NCBI RefSeq assembly: GCF_007197755.1
Contig: NZ_CP041636.1
Location: 3,322,001-3,386,000 of the forward strand
DNA length: 64,000 nucleotides
Reading direction: 5' to 3'
Source: Ferrovibrio terrae
GTDB lineage: Bacteria; Pseudomonadota; Alphaproteobacteria; Ferrovibrionales; Ferrovibrionaceae
Made by a program: the position numbers and the translations under genes. This document shows positions 1 to 7,381 of the stretch, in pieces. The notes under the pieces were generated by a model that was given only the letters and a program-made list of their open reading frames with translations, was not told the DNA's origin and made no database searches. Each line of letters starts with the position of its first letter. Positions within the stretch are counted from its first letter, which is position 1.

Positions 1-135
1 CTGGAGGGACAAGCGGAAATCTGGCGCCTGATCTCGGGCAAACAGATCCTCGGTCCAGGAGGCGTACCGCCGGCGCCGGGCGACATGGTGGTGAATTGTC
101 CGGTCATCGCCTGGCTGGATGGCCCGGTACCATAG
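1..135 (+). CDS. C-terminal end of an unrecognised protein (partial)
   Basis: The first 45 codons form an open frame that runs in from the left edge and ends at TAG (133-135). The 44 visible residues include a GDMVVNCPVIAWLDG stretch. I do not recognise the family, and too little is visible to assign a function. A hairpin followed by a T-run begins at the stop codon, which supports this being a real gene end. Confidence 0.5.
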   Translation: MEGQAEIWRLISGKQILGPGGVPPAPGDMVVNCPVIAWLDGPVP

Positions 136-174
136 GCAAACCAATCCCGCAGCGGGGCTGCCGATTGCCTTTTT
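135..174 (+). terminator. putative rho-independent terminator
   Basis: GGCAA (135-139) can pair with TTGCC (165-169), with an inner GCAG/CTGC stem between, followed by TTTTT (170-174). It lies directly after the stop of the partial first gene. The stem is interrupted, so the call is moderate. Confidence 0.4.
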
Positions 175-227
175 GCGGGCGATCCCGTCTACTGATTTGC
201 ATACGGATTCGCCCTTTTGAGCTATAA

Positions 228-449
228 ATGATCCTTCCAGACACCACCGTGCAGGGGAATGCTCGTTATTTTCCCAAGTCGACCGATCTCGTCGTGCTGC
301 GCTGGTGCAGCGCGCGCGGTGTGACGATGGATGAGCTGGCAACGCAGGTCGGCGTGCCCCGCATCAATCTCGGCCTGATCCTGAAGGGGCTCGACCCCGT
401 CACCTCCGCGCTGGAACGCAAACTGCGTACCGTCATCGACGGCAACTGA
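228..449 (+). CDS. small helix-turn-helix-like protein
   Basis: A 73-residue protein whose middle part (about residues 33-62, TMDELATQVGVPRINLGLILKG) reads like the helix-turn-helix core of Xre/Cro-type DNA-binding proteins. The spacing Leu-Ala-x5-Val-x4-Leu fits that fold. No other domain is present, so it would be a stand-alone binder or a domain remnant. There is no strong Shine-Dalgarno before ATG 228. It is transcribed toward the GST gene on the opposite strand (gap of 3 bases). Function is not assigned; the HTH reading is an inference from the motif. Confidence 0.55.
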   Translation: MILPDTTVQGNARYFPKSTDLVVLRWCSARGVTMDELATQVGVPRINLGLILKGLDPVTSALERKLRTVIDGN

Positions 450-452
450 CCA

Positions 453-1133
453 TCAGGCCAGCAGCGCCTGCATGAACTCCGGCACCCGTCGCTTTTCCCC
501 CAGCAGATAGCGCGCCATCGCGCCGGCCACCTGACGCACGCTGGCACGTTCGCCGATGCGGCCGCGCCAGGCGATCAGGCGATGGTGCGACACCGGGATC
601 GGTGCGCCCATGCGATCACCGAAAACCTGCGCCATGTAGAAGGCGATGTCGGCATAGGTGAAGGCCGCGCCGGCCAAGTATCTGCGGCCGTCATCAAGCA
701 AGGCTTCCAGCTCGTCGTAGAATTTTGCGGCACCCGCCCGCGCCGCAACGGCGGCAGGATCGTCAGGCGCCTGCTGCAGGCCCATCAGCCGAATGATATG
801 CGGGAAATAGACCTCGTCGGATTTCAGTTCCAGCAAGCGGGCACGTGCGCGCTCTGCCGGCACCTGCGGCCACAACCGTGGTTCCGGTGTCAGGTCTTCC
901 AGATATTCGAAGATCTGCGTGGAGTCGAAAATCTCCAGATCACCATGCACCAGAACCGGCACCTGTCGCTTCGGATTGATGCGGAGCACGTCAGGGTGCT
1001 TGGGTTCGTACAGCGCTTTCATCTCGAAAGGCACCATGATCACGGCGGCGTCGATCCGCTTCTCCAGCGCGGCGATCTGCGCCTTCGCGCCGAACATGCT
1101 GAGTGGACCGGAATAGAGCTGGATGGCTGCCAT
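453..1133 (-). CDS. glutathione S-transferase family protein
   Basis: A 226-residue cytosolic GST. The N-terminal thioredoxin-like half contains LYSGPLSMFGAK, the cis-proline region KRQVPVLVHGD and the glutathione-binding motif IFDSTQIFEYLED. The all-helical C-terminal half ends with the FTYADIAFYMAQV N-capping region. The start at 1133 is chosen over an upstream in-frame ATG because GGAGG (about 1139-1144 on the minus strand) lies just before it. GSTs conjugate glutathione to electrophiles or act as reductases; the substrate cannot be read from sequence. It is divergent from the sensor kinase gene at 1351. Family assignment is firm, physiological role is open. Confidence 0.88.
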   Translation of the reverse strand: MAAIQLYSGPLSMFGAKAQIAALEKRIDAAVIMVPFEMKALYEPKHPDVLRINPKRQVPVLVHGDLEIFDSTQIFEYLEDLTPEPRLWPQVPAERARARLLELKSDEVYFPHIIRLMGLQQAPDDPAAVAARAGAAKFYDELEALLDDGRRYLAGAAFTYADIAFYMAQVFGDRMGAPIPVSHHRLIAWRGRIGERASVRQVAGAMARYLLGEKRRVPEFMQALLA

Positions 1134-1350
1134 GATTTTCCTCCCGAGGCGGATCAAACCTAGAGAGCGCGCGCGTTGCGGGCAATCAGTCCCGGAAACA
1201 CTACTGACAACCCCTGTCAGACTCGACCCGGTCTGGATCGGCGATATCTCAAATTGCGCGACTTCGCGGCGCTGCCCTCCAAGGTAGGGGTAAGCCTTGT
1301 TGGAAAACAGCAGATGACACCTATGAAAACTAAGTCATACAGTCGTAGCC

Positions 1351-3477
1351 ATGGGGGCGCTGGAAAGCGGGTTTGAGCTGCCGCGGCGCGCGATACGGGT
1401 ATCATCGGTCGCGCTGGTTTGCGTTGTCGTGCTGCTGGCTTGCCTGGCACCGATCGGCTTCGTCACATGGCATGCCTGGCAATCGCGTGCTGCCGCGCTG
1501 GAGCGTGGCTTCGCTGAGGCCGAAGACCTGGTCCAGGCGCTGAGCCAGCATGCCGCGCGCACTTTCGCAGAACCCAACCTGATCCTTCAGGATGCCATCG
1601 AGCATGTGCAGTCCGATGGTACCGGACCGGCAGCACAGCAGCGCCTGCATAAAATCCTTGTGAATCACATCAAGACTTCGCGGGTGATCCGCGAACTCGG
1701 CGTTCTGGATGAGCGGGGCTACTGGCGGAACTCGTCGCTGCCCGTGCTGCCGACGCACAGCAACGGCGACCGTGAATATTTCATCTACCATCGCAACAAC
1801 CCCGACGGCGGGCTGCGCATCAATACGCCGATCCTCAGCCGCCTGACCGGCAAATGGACAATTCTGGTCACCCGGCGCATCAACGATGCCGACGGCGGCT
1901 TCGCAGGCATCGCGCTTGCTTCCATCGGCACCGAGTACTTCCAGGCTTTCTACGATACGCTGAATGTCGGCACCCTTGGTCATGTCGGGCTCTATCGCGA
2001 CGATGCGCGGTTGCTGGTACGCCGACCATTCGTGGAATGGCACCTGACCTCGGATCGCTCCCAGGCCTTTTTCGAGGCCACGCAACGCCAGCCTGTCGGC
2101 CGTTTCCATGGCGCTTCGGTTTATGACGGCATCACGCGTCTGGCAGCCTGGCGCACACTGGAGGATTTCCCGCTGATCATGACGGTCAGTCGTGCCGAAA
2201 CCGATGTACTGGCAGCCTGGCGCAAGTCGGCAGACGTAGATATTGCGGTTGCGGCCGGGGCATCCATCATCATCATGCTGCTCGGTAGCCTGTCGGTGAT
2301 CCTGCTGCGTCGACGCATCCATGCCGAGAGTGTCGCCGCCGAAGCTGGCCGGCAATATGCCATGCTTGCCGAAACCGCCACTGACGTGATCGTGCGGATC
2401 AGCCCCGCCGGCAGGCGGTTATACGTCTCGCCGGCCAGTCGCGACGTGCTCGGATACGAACCTGAAGAACTGCTGAAGCAAAACCTGACGGATATCGTGC
2501 ATCCCGATGATGTTGTCGTGCTGGAACAGACAATGACGGCTCTGCAAAGCGGCACGCCGCGCAGCACGGTGATCTATCGCGGTCGACACAAGGATGGCCA
2601 TTATGTCTGGCTGGAAATTGCCTTCCGCGCAGTCCTCGATCCGGACACCGGTTTGCTGCGTGAGATCATGGCCAGCACGCGCGATATCAGTGCACGCAAA
2701 CTGTCGGAACTGCAGCTGGCGCGCGCCAAGGAAGCGGCCGAGATCGCCAATCGCGCCAAATCGAGCTTCCTGTCCGGCATGAGCCATGAACTGCGAACAC
2801 CGCTGAATGCCATTATCGGTTTTTCGGATCTGATGGTGAATGAACTGTTCGGTCCGATCAGCAATCAGAAATATGCCGGTTATGCGCGCGACATCAAGGC
2901 GAGTGGCGAGCATCTGCTCGATCTGATCAACGACATCCTCGATCATGCCAAAATCGAGGCCGGCCAGTTTGAATTGCATGAAACAGCTCTGGATCTGGCA
3001 GAGGTGATGGAATTCACGGTTCATATGGTGGCGTTGCATGCCGAGCAGGCAAAACTCTCCTTGCACGTCGACGTTCAATCCGGCATTCGCCTGTTTGCCG
3101 ATGAAAGACGCATCCGCCAGATACTGCTGAACCTGCTCAACAATGCGATTAAATACACGCCCGAAGGCGGTCATGTCCGGGTCGGCGCCGATTTCAGCGC
3201 CGACGGCGGTCTTTTGCTGATCGTATCGGATACCGGTATTGGTATGTCCGCGGCTGATCAGCAGCGTGCATTGCAGCCATTTGCCCAGATCGACAATGAA
3301 CGGAACCGCAGCCAGCAAGGCACCGGACTTGGCCTGACGCTGACGCGCCGGCTCGCCGAACTGCATGGCGGGCGACTTGATTTGCGCAGCGCCGTAGGCG
3401 AGGGAACGACGGTGACTGTGACATTCCCGGCAGGACGCGTTCTGGCGCGGCCGAAGCCTGAAGCGATGCCGGCTTAG
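1351..3477 (+). CDS. membrane PAS-domain sensor histidine kinase with periplasmic Cache-like sensor
   Basis: A 708-residue kinase. Two membrane segments (about residues 15-38 and 297-320) enclose a roughly 255-residue periplasmic region resembling double-Cache sensors (REYFIYHRNN, INTPILSRLTGKW). A PAS domain with PAC follows (about 335-455), then a HisKA domain with phospho-acceptor His near residue 479 in MSHELRTPLNAIIGF. The HATPase_c domain has the N box NLLNNAIKYTPEGG, the DTGIGM G1 box and the GTGLGL G2 box. It lacks a receiver domain, so it would phosphorylate a separate response regulator, none of which is adjacent. The signal is unknown. The start has only a weak ribosome site. Its stop overlaps the end of the convergent flagellin gene by four bases. 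Confidence 0.9.
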   Translation: MGALESGFELPRRAIRVSSVALVCVVVLLACLAPIGFVTWHAWQSRAAALERGFAEAEDLVQALSQHAARTFAEPNLILQDAIEHVQSDGTGPAAQQRLHKILVNHIKTSRVIRELGVLDERGYWRNSSLPVLPTHSNGDREYFIYHRNNPDGGLRINTPILSRLTGKWTILVTRRINDADGGFAGIALASIGTEYFQAFYDTLNVGTLGHVGLYRDDARLLVRRPFVEWHLTSDRSQAFFEATQRQPVGRFHGASVYDGITRLAAWRTLEDFPLIMTVSRAETDVLAAWRKSADVDIAVAAGASIIIMLLGSLSVILLRRRIHAESVAAEAGRQYAMLAETATDVIVRISPAGRRLYVSPASRDVLGYEPEELLKQNLTDIVHPDDVVVLEQTMTALQSGTPRSTVIYRGRHKDGHYVWLEIAFRAVLDPDTGLLREIMASTRDISARKLSELQLARAKEAAEIANRAKSSFLSGMSHELRTPLNAIIGFSDLMVNELFGPISNQKYAGYARDIKASGEHLLDLINDILDHAKIEAGQFELHETALDLAEVMEFTVHMVALHAEQAKLSLHVDVQSGIRLFADERRIRQILLNLLNNAIKYTPEGGHVRVGADFSADGGLLLIVSDTGIGMSAADQQRALQPFAQIDNERNRSQQGTGLGLTLTRRLAELHGGRLDLRSAVGEGTTVTVTFPAGRVLARPKPEAMPA

Positions 3478-4307
3478 CCGGCGGCGGCGCCGCGATACAG
3501 CTGCACCAGGGTGGCCTGGCGGCTGGACGACAGGCTGAGGGCTGCGACGCTGAGCTGCTTCTGTACAGCAAGCGAAGCAAGCACGGCGTCATTTGCCGAG
3601 ATGTCGCTGTCGACCAGCGCACCGACACCGAACCGCATCGCATCGACCAGGGACTCGTTGAAATCCATCTGCAGTGTCAGCTGCCGCCGCACGATAGCGA
3701 AATCCGCAATCGCTGCGGTGGAGGCGGAGGTCAGCGGTTCGATCAGGTTATAGGCGGCGCTGGCCGTGGTGGCGTCAGTGATGGCATCAATCGCGCTGCT
3801 CAATGCGCCATGCTCGGCGCTCATGTCGAAGACCGGCACCGTAAAGCTGTTGCCGGCAAAGTCGGCGATGAAAGTGGCCGTCGTCGAACTGGCGAGTAAC
3901 TGGTTGCGGCCCTGGAAGCTGCCCTGATTGACGATAACGAGCATCTGCTGGGCCAGCTGCTGTCCGTCACTGCGATAAATGCTGCGCTGCGCATCCGACA
4001 GTGAACCATCAGATGCCTTGATCAGGGTGGAGCGCATATTGTCGGCCAGCTGCAAAACACCGTTAAGAGCGGCAATGGTGACGTCGATCAGGCCGATGCC
4101 CTGTTGCATGGACGAGTGCGCGGCGGCGTGGGCACGGAAATTCGTGCGGATACCCTGGGCGACAGCAAAGACAGAGGCATCGTCAAAAGCATCAGCGACG
4201 CGAAAGCCGGTTTCCAGCTGCTTCGACGTCATGTCGATCTGTGCGTCAGTGATACGCAACGCGGCAATAGCCGACATCGCGCCGTAATGAGTGTTAATTG
4301 ACGTCAT
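3474..4307 (-). CDS. flagellin family protein
   Basis: A 277-residue protein with both conserved flagellin ends. The N-terminus begins MTSINTHYGAMSAIAAL and continues through TGFRVADAFDDASVFAVAQGIR, matching the alphaproteobacterial flagellin D0/D1 helix. The C-terminus has DSDISANDAVLASLAVQKQLSVAALSLSSSRQATLVQLYRG, cut here as the usual D1/D0 helix. The central variable region is short, so the filament subunit would be small. Flagellins are exported by the flagellar type III system and polymerise outside the cell. No hook, chaperone or export genes are next to it; motAB lie near 43-44 kb in this window. Only a weak ribosome site precedes ATG 4307, but the N-terminal sequence fixes the start. 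Confidence 0.85.
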   Translation of the reverse strand: MTSINTHYGAMSAIAALRITDAQIDMTSKQLETGFRVADAFDDASVFAVAQGIRTNFRAHAAAHSSMQQGIGLIDVTIAALNGVLQLADNMRSTLIKASDGSLSDAQRSIYRSDGQQLAQQMLVIVNQGSFQGRNQLLASSTTATFIADFAGNSFTVPVFDMSAEHGALSSAIDAITDATTASAAYNLIEPLTSASTAAIADFAIVRRQLTLQMDFNESLVDAMRFGVGALVDSDISANDAVLASLAVQKQLSVAALSLSSSRQATLVQLYRGAAAG

Positions 4308-4835
4308 TCAGTTGCGCGCAGGGCTTAACGCGCCCTGGTCCCCCGATAACCTTCTCTATCCCTGCATTTTTTGCATGTGGTTAATGAAGTGTAAATACAG
4401 AATCTGCAACCGGTTCATGATTCGCGAGCGGGGCAGATAAATTAATCCGATGGCTGATTAACCTTAACGGGACTTGATTGAGCGCGAACAATATGAGAAC
4501 ATAAAACTTAAAGCCGGCCCCGGATGGTCGTCGCGAACCCGGACGAACCACCGAGAACGCTCACGAACTCCTACGAACCCGCACGAACGCCCGCGAACCA
4601 GCACGAACGCCAGCGAACCGGCACGAAGCAGGACGAGCTGCTGCGAAGCCGGATGAATGCGAACCAGGCTGCCCTGGGCATTTGGGTAGCTTCCTGTGGG
4701 TAACTAGTTGTTCGGGCTGACTTTCACGTTAGCTGATGGGGGCCGGTGGCTTGTCGAGCCGGTGATCCTGTCCCATCCTGCGCGCCTTGATACTCTTGCG
4801 CGCTTTTACTGGCGACCCTGCCGCGGAGCTTCCCG
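4308..4835. other. 528-bp intergenic region with promoter-like and repeat content
   Basis: No convincing gene lies here. The left part (4308-4500) is AT-richer than its surroundings and contains several TTAA/TTAAC words, including TTAACCTTAA at 4458-4467, and probably holds the flagellin promoter on the minus strand. The middle (4531-4660) is a 10-bp phased repeat array, described separately. The right part (4661-4835) precedes the GST gene and shows nothing else I can name. A TTG-started 60-codon frame crosses the array but is Arg/Thr-rich only because of the repeat. Confidence 0.6.
4531..4660. repeat. 10-bp phased tandem array of CGAAC-N5 units
   Basis: CGAAC or a one- or two-base variant begins at 4534, 4544, 4554, 4564, 4574, 4584, 4594, 4604, 4614, 4624, 4634, 4644 and 4654, exactly every 10 bases. 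The first five bases of each unit are conserved and the second five vary. Two consecutive 20-base blocks (4582-4601 and 4602-4621) agree at 18 of 20 positions, so duplication built at least part of it. The period is about one helical turn, so all copies would face the same side of DNA. Function is unknown. Confidence 0.85.
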
Positions 4836-5540
4836 ATGATCGACCTGTATTACTGGCCCACCCCGAACGGCCACAAGATCACCCTGTTTCTGGAAGAGGC
4901 AGGTATTCCCTACACCATCAAACCGGTGGCGATCGGCAAGGGCGAGCAGTTCAAGCCGGACTTCCTGGCGATCAGCCCGAACAACCGCATGCCGGCCATC
5001 GTTGATACCGCGCCCGCCGATGGCGGAGCGCCGATCAGCGTGTTCGAGAGCGGCGCGATCCTGCTGTATCTCGCCGACCGCTACAAAAAGTTCATCCCGC
5101 AGGATCTGCGCGGCCGTGTCGCCTGCACCGAATGGGTGATGTGGCAGATGGGCGGACTGGGGCCGATGTGCGGCCAGAACCATCACTTCACCCAGTATGC
5201 ACCCGAGAAGATCGAGTATGCGATCAACCGCTATGTCAACGAGACCAACCGTCTCTATGGCGTGCTGAACAAGCGGCTCGACGGCCGCGCCTTCATCTGC
5301 GGCGACGACTACACGATTGCCGATATGATGAGCTATCCCTGGATCGTGCCGCATGAGCGCCAGAGCCAGAAGTTGGAAGACTTCCCGAACCTGAAGCGCT
5401 GGTTCGACAGTATCTGGGCCCGTCCCGCCACCAAGGTGGCCTACGAGAAGGGCAAGGCGATCAACCAGGGCATCCCGGTGATGACCGAGGAGGCCAAGAA
5501 GGTTCTGTTTGGTCAGACCGCCGGCGTGGTGAAGGGGTAG
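4836..5540 (+). CDS. glutathione S-transferase, YfcG/YghU-like disulfide-bond oxidoreductase type
   Basis: A 234-residue GST with the features of the nu-class (YfcG/YghU) group: N-terminal MIDLYYWPTPNGHKITLFLEE (first strand and Thr/Asn active-site region), SPNNRMPAIVD before the cis-proline, and VFESGAILLYLADR for the glutathione gamma-glutamyl contact. The WVMWQMGGLGPMCGQNHHF block is also typical. In this group the enzyme usually binds two glutathiones and acts as a disulfide reductase rather than a transferase. CGGAG precedes ATG 4836 by a normal distance. It is paralogous to the GST at 6072. Confidence 0.9.
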   Translation: MIDLYYWPTPNGHKITLFLEEAGIPYTIKPVAIGKGEQFKPDFLAISPNNRMPAIVDTAPADGGAPISVFESGAILLYLADRYKKFIPQDLRGRVACTEWVMWQMGGLGPMCGQNHHFTQYAPEKIEYAINRYVNETNRLYGVLNKRLDGRAFICGDDYTIADMMSYPWIVPHERQSQKLEDFPNLKRWFDSIWARPATKVAYEKGKAINQGIPVMTEEAKKVLFGQTAGVVKG

Positions 5541-5555
5541 TTGTTTTTTTATTTG

Positions 5556-5620
5556 TCGTTCCCGCGAAAAGCTGGAACCCAGAACTGCATCTGGATCCCC
5601 GCTTTCGCGGGGATGACGAT
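5556..5620. repeat. REP-like intergenic inverted repeat
   Basis: The left arm begins TCGTTCCCGCGAAAAGC and the right arm ends CCCCGCTTTCGCGGGGATGACGA, with a central CCCAGAACTGCATCTGGATC-like segment that can itself pair. Elements of this look (GTCATCCCCGCGAAAGCGGGGATC) are scattered between genes of many proteobacteria. It sits between the GST and the GNAT gene. The right arm alone forms a strong CCCCGC/GCGGGG hairpin and could stop transcription or protect the mRNA end. Confidence 0.65.
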
Positions 5621-5636
5621 TGTGTAGTGGAGACCA

Positions 5637-6068
5637 ATGAGCATTTCAGTTCACATCGCCGAAACCGACGCGCAGATCTCTGCCTGTTTTCCCGTTATGC
5701 AGGACCTGCGGCCGCATCTGAAGGATGCCGACGAACTGGTCGCACGGGTGAAGCTGCAGCAGACGGAAGGTTATGTGCTGGCCTATTCGACTGGCATCGA
5801 TGGCAAGCCGGTCGGCTGCATGGGGTTTCGCCGGCAGAACCGGCTCGTGCACGGCCCGGTGATCTATGTCGATGATCTCGTCACGCTGGGTAACCAGCGC
5901 TCCAGCGGTCATGGCGCGGCCTTGCTCGACTGGCTTGAGGCACTGGCGAAACGCGAAGGTTTCAAGGCTGTCGATCTCGACAGCGGCACGCAGCGCACCG
6001 ATGCGCACCGCTTCTACCTGCGCCAGCGCTTCGCCATCACCGCTTTCCATTTTCTGAAAAGGATCTGA
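5637..6068 (+). CDS. GNAT family N-acetyltransferase
   Basis: A 143-residue single GNAT domain. The acetyl-CoA-binding region is NQRSSGHGAALLDWLEALAKREG (about residues 85-107; the Q/R-x-x-G-x-G/A signature reads QRSSGHGAALL), followed by the GFKAVDLDSG strand and the TDAHRFYLRQRF motif typical of the C-terminal half. A GGAG site lies 6 bases before ATG 5637. It would transfer an acetyl group from acetyl-CoA to an unknown amine. The next GST starts 3 bases after its stop, so the two are probably cotranscribed. Substrate unknown. Confidence 0.85.
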   Translation: MSISVHIAETDAQISACFPVMQDLRPHLKDADELVARVKLQQTEGYVLAYSTGIDGKPVGCMGFRRQNRLVHGPVIYVDDLVTLGNQRSSGHGAALLDWLEALAKREGFKAVDLDSGTQRTDAHRFYLRQRFAITAFHFLKRI

Positions 6069-6071
6069 CCC

Positions 6072-6698
6072 GTGATCGATCTCTACACCTGGGGTACGCC
6101 GAACGGCCGCAAGGCTTCTGTCATGCTGGAGGAAACCGGCCTGAAGTATCAGGCTTTTCCGATCAACATCTCGAAGGATGAGCAGTTCGCGCCTGACTTC
6201 CTCAAGGTGAACCCGAACAACAAGATTCCGGCCATCGTCGACCACGAACCGCCGGCCGCTTATGGCAAGGAGCCGGTGAGCGTGTTCGAATCCGGCGCGA
6301 TCCTGATCTATCTGGCCGAGAAGAGCGGCAAGTTGCTGCCGACCGATGCCAAGGCGCGGATGCAGGCGCTGCAGTGGCTGATGTGGCAGATGGGCGGCTT
6401 CGGTCCGATGCCGGGCCAGCTGCATCACTTTGGCCGCTTCGCCAAGGAGAAGATTCCCTACGCCATCGAGCGTTTCACCACCGAAACCGCGCGCCTCTAC
6501 AAGGTGCTGGATGGCCAGCTGGCGAAGAACGAGTTCGTGTCCGGCAAGGATTATACCATCGCCGATATCGCGATCCTGCCATGGGCCGCGCGCTGGGAAT
6601 GGCACAGCATCGACTGGGCGACCCATCCGAATGTGAAGCGCTGGTTCGATGCCGTGATGGCGCGTCCGGCCGTGCAGCGCGGCTTCGAGGTGCCATAA
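6072..6698 (+). CDS. glutathione S-transferase, YfcG-like
   Basis: A 208-residue GST closely resembling the one at 4836: MIDLYTWGTPNGRKASVMLEE at the N-terminus, NPNNKIPAIVD, VFESGAILIYLAEKSG and WLMWQMGGFGPMPGQLHHF. The C-terminal YTIADIAILPW is the N-capping box. Likely a glutathione-dependent disulfide reductase of the YfcG type. The start is GTG at 6072 with AAGGA about ten bases upstream. It follows the GNAT gene by 3 bases and precedes the YbaK gene by 3 bases, forming a short operon. Confidence 0.9.
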   Translation: MIDLYTWGTPNGRKASVMLEETGLKYQAFPINISKDEQFAPDFLKVNPNNKIPAIVDHEPPAAYGKEPVSVFESGAILIYLAEKSGKLLPTDAKARMQALQWLMWQMGGFGPMPGQLHHFGRFAKEKIPYAIERFTTETARLYKVLDGQLAKNEFVSGKDYTIADIAILPWAARWEWHSIDWATHPNVKRWFDAVMARPAVQRGFEVP

Positions 6699-6701
6699 GG
6701 C

Positions 6702-7217
6702 ATGTCGTCTGCCGCGATTCTCGAGAATGCCTCGGTGAAGCGCGTGCGCGAGGCGCTCCGCCTGCGCGGCGTTGAAGGCGAGCGCGTGATTGCCCTGGAT
6801 GGCGCCGCGCGGACGGCAGCCGAGGCCGCAGCTGCGCTTGGCTGTGAGGTGGGCGCCATCGTGAAGTCCCTGGTCTTCTCCTGTCCGGCCGAGGGCGGCG
6901 AAAAGCAGGCGGTGATGGCCCTGGTGGCCGGGGATCGGCAGTGCAATGTCGAGATGCTGGGCCGGGCGCTGGGCCTGGGCGTAACGCCCGGCCGGGCGGA
7001 TGCCGATCTGGTGCGCCGGGCGACCGGTTTTGCCATCGGCGGCGTGGCTCCGCTGGGTCATCCGGAGCAGCTGCCCATCGCGATTGACGGCAGCCTGGCG
7101 CGCTTCCCGCTGCTGCATGCCGCGGCCGGGCACCCCCATGCCGTATTTCCGTTGACTTACGACGAGTTGCTGGAATGGACCGGGGGGCTGGCGGCCCCTG
7201 ATCTGGCAAAGGCTTGA
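6702..7217 (+). CDS. YbaK/EbsC-type aminoacyl-tRNA deacylase
   Basis: A 171-residue YbaK/prolyl-tRNA-editing domain protein. Recognisable parts are AAALGCEVGAIVKSLVF with the conserved Lys needed for editing in this family, VMALVAGDRQCNVEMLGRALG, and TGFAIGGVAPLGHPEQLPIAID. Members hydrolyse mischarged tRNAs such as Ala- or Cys-tRNA(Pro) in the cytosol. Which misacylated tRNA this one edits cannot be read from sequence. It closes the GNAT-GST-YbaK run and lies about 70 bases before the tRNA-Ser gene. Confidence 0.85.
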   Translation: MSSAAILENASVKRVREALRLRGVEGERVIALDGAARTAAEAAAALGCEVGAIVKSLVFSCPAEGGEKQAVMALVAGDRQCNVEMLGRALGLGVTPGRADADLVRRATGFAIGGVAPLGHPEQLPIAIDGSLARFPLLHAAAGHPHAVFPLTYDELLEWTGGLAAPDLAKA

Positions 7218-7287
7218 GCGTTGACAGGCCATCTTCGGGCCCTTAGAAGAAGCCCCGCATACACTGTGTTAATACCCACTCACATGC

Positions 7288-7380
7288 GGAGGGGTGGCCG
7301 AGTGGCTGAAGGCAGTGGTTTGCTAAATCACCGTACGATGTCAAGTCGTACCGCGGGTTCGAATCCCGCCCCCTCCGCCA
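7288..7380 (+). tRNA. tRNA-Ser (GCU)
   Basis: A 93-nt class II tRNA. The acceptor stem GGAGGGG pairs with CCCCTCC, followed by discriminator G and an encoded CCA (7378-7380). The anticodon loop reads TTGCTAA with anticodon GCT. A long variable arm (CGTACGA..TCGTACC region) and the GGTTCGAATCCC T-arm are present, as expected for serine tRNA. It reads AGC/AGU codons. Confidence 0.95.
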
Positions 7381-7381
7381 C

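Noticed and set aside
4474-4656. A 60-codon TTG-started frame with Arg/Thr-rich 10-residue repeats across the phased array
   Set aside because: The 10-residue period follows from translating a 10-bp repeat; the start is poor and the composition has no known family. Kept as DNA repeat, not as a gene.
4531-4660. CRISPR array
   Set aside because: Units are 10 bp with no 20-40 bp repeat and spacer structure and no cas genes nearby.
5646-7232. A 528-codon open frame on the minus strand across the GNAT, GST and YbaK genes
   Set aside because: It is antisense to three genes with clear family motifs, has His/Gln/Arg-rich composition without any domain, and is a product of GC-rich codon use.
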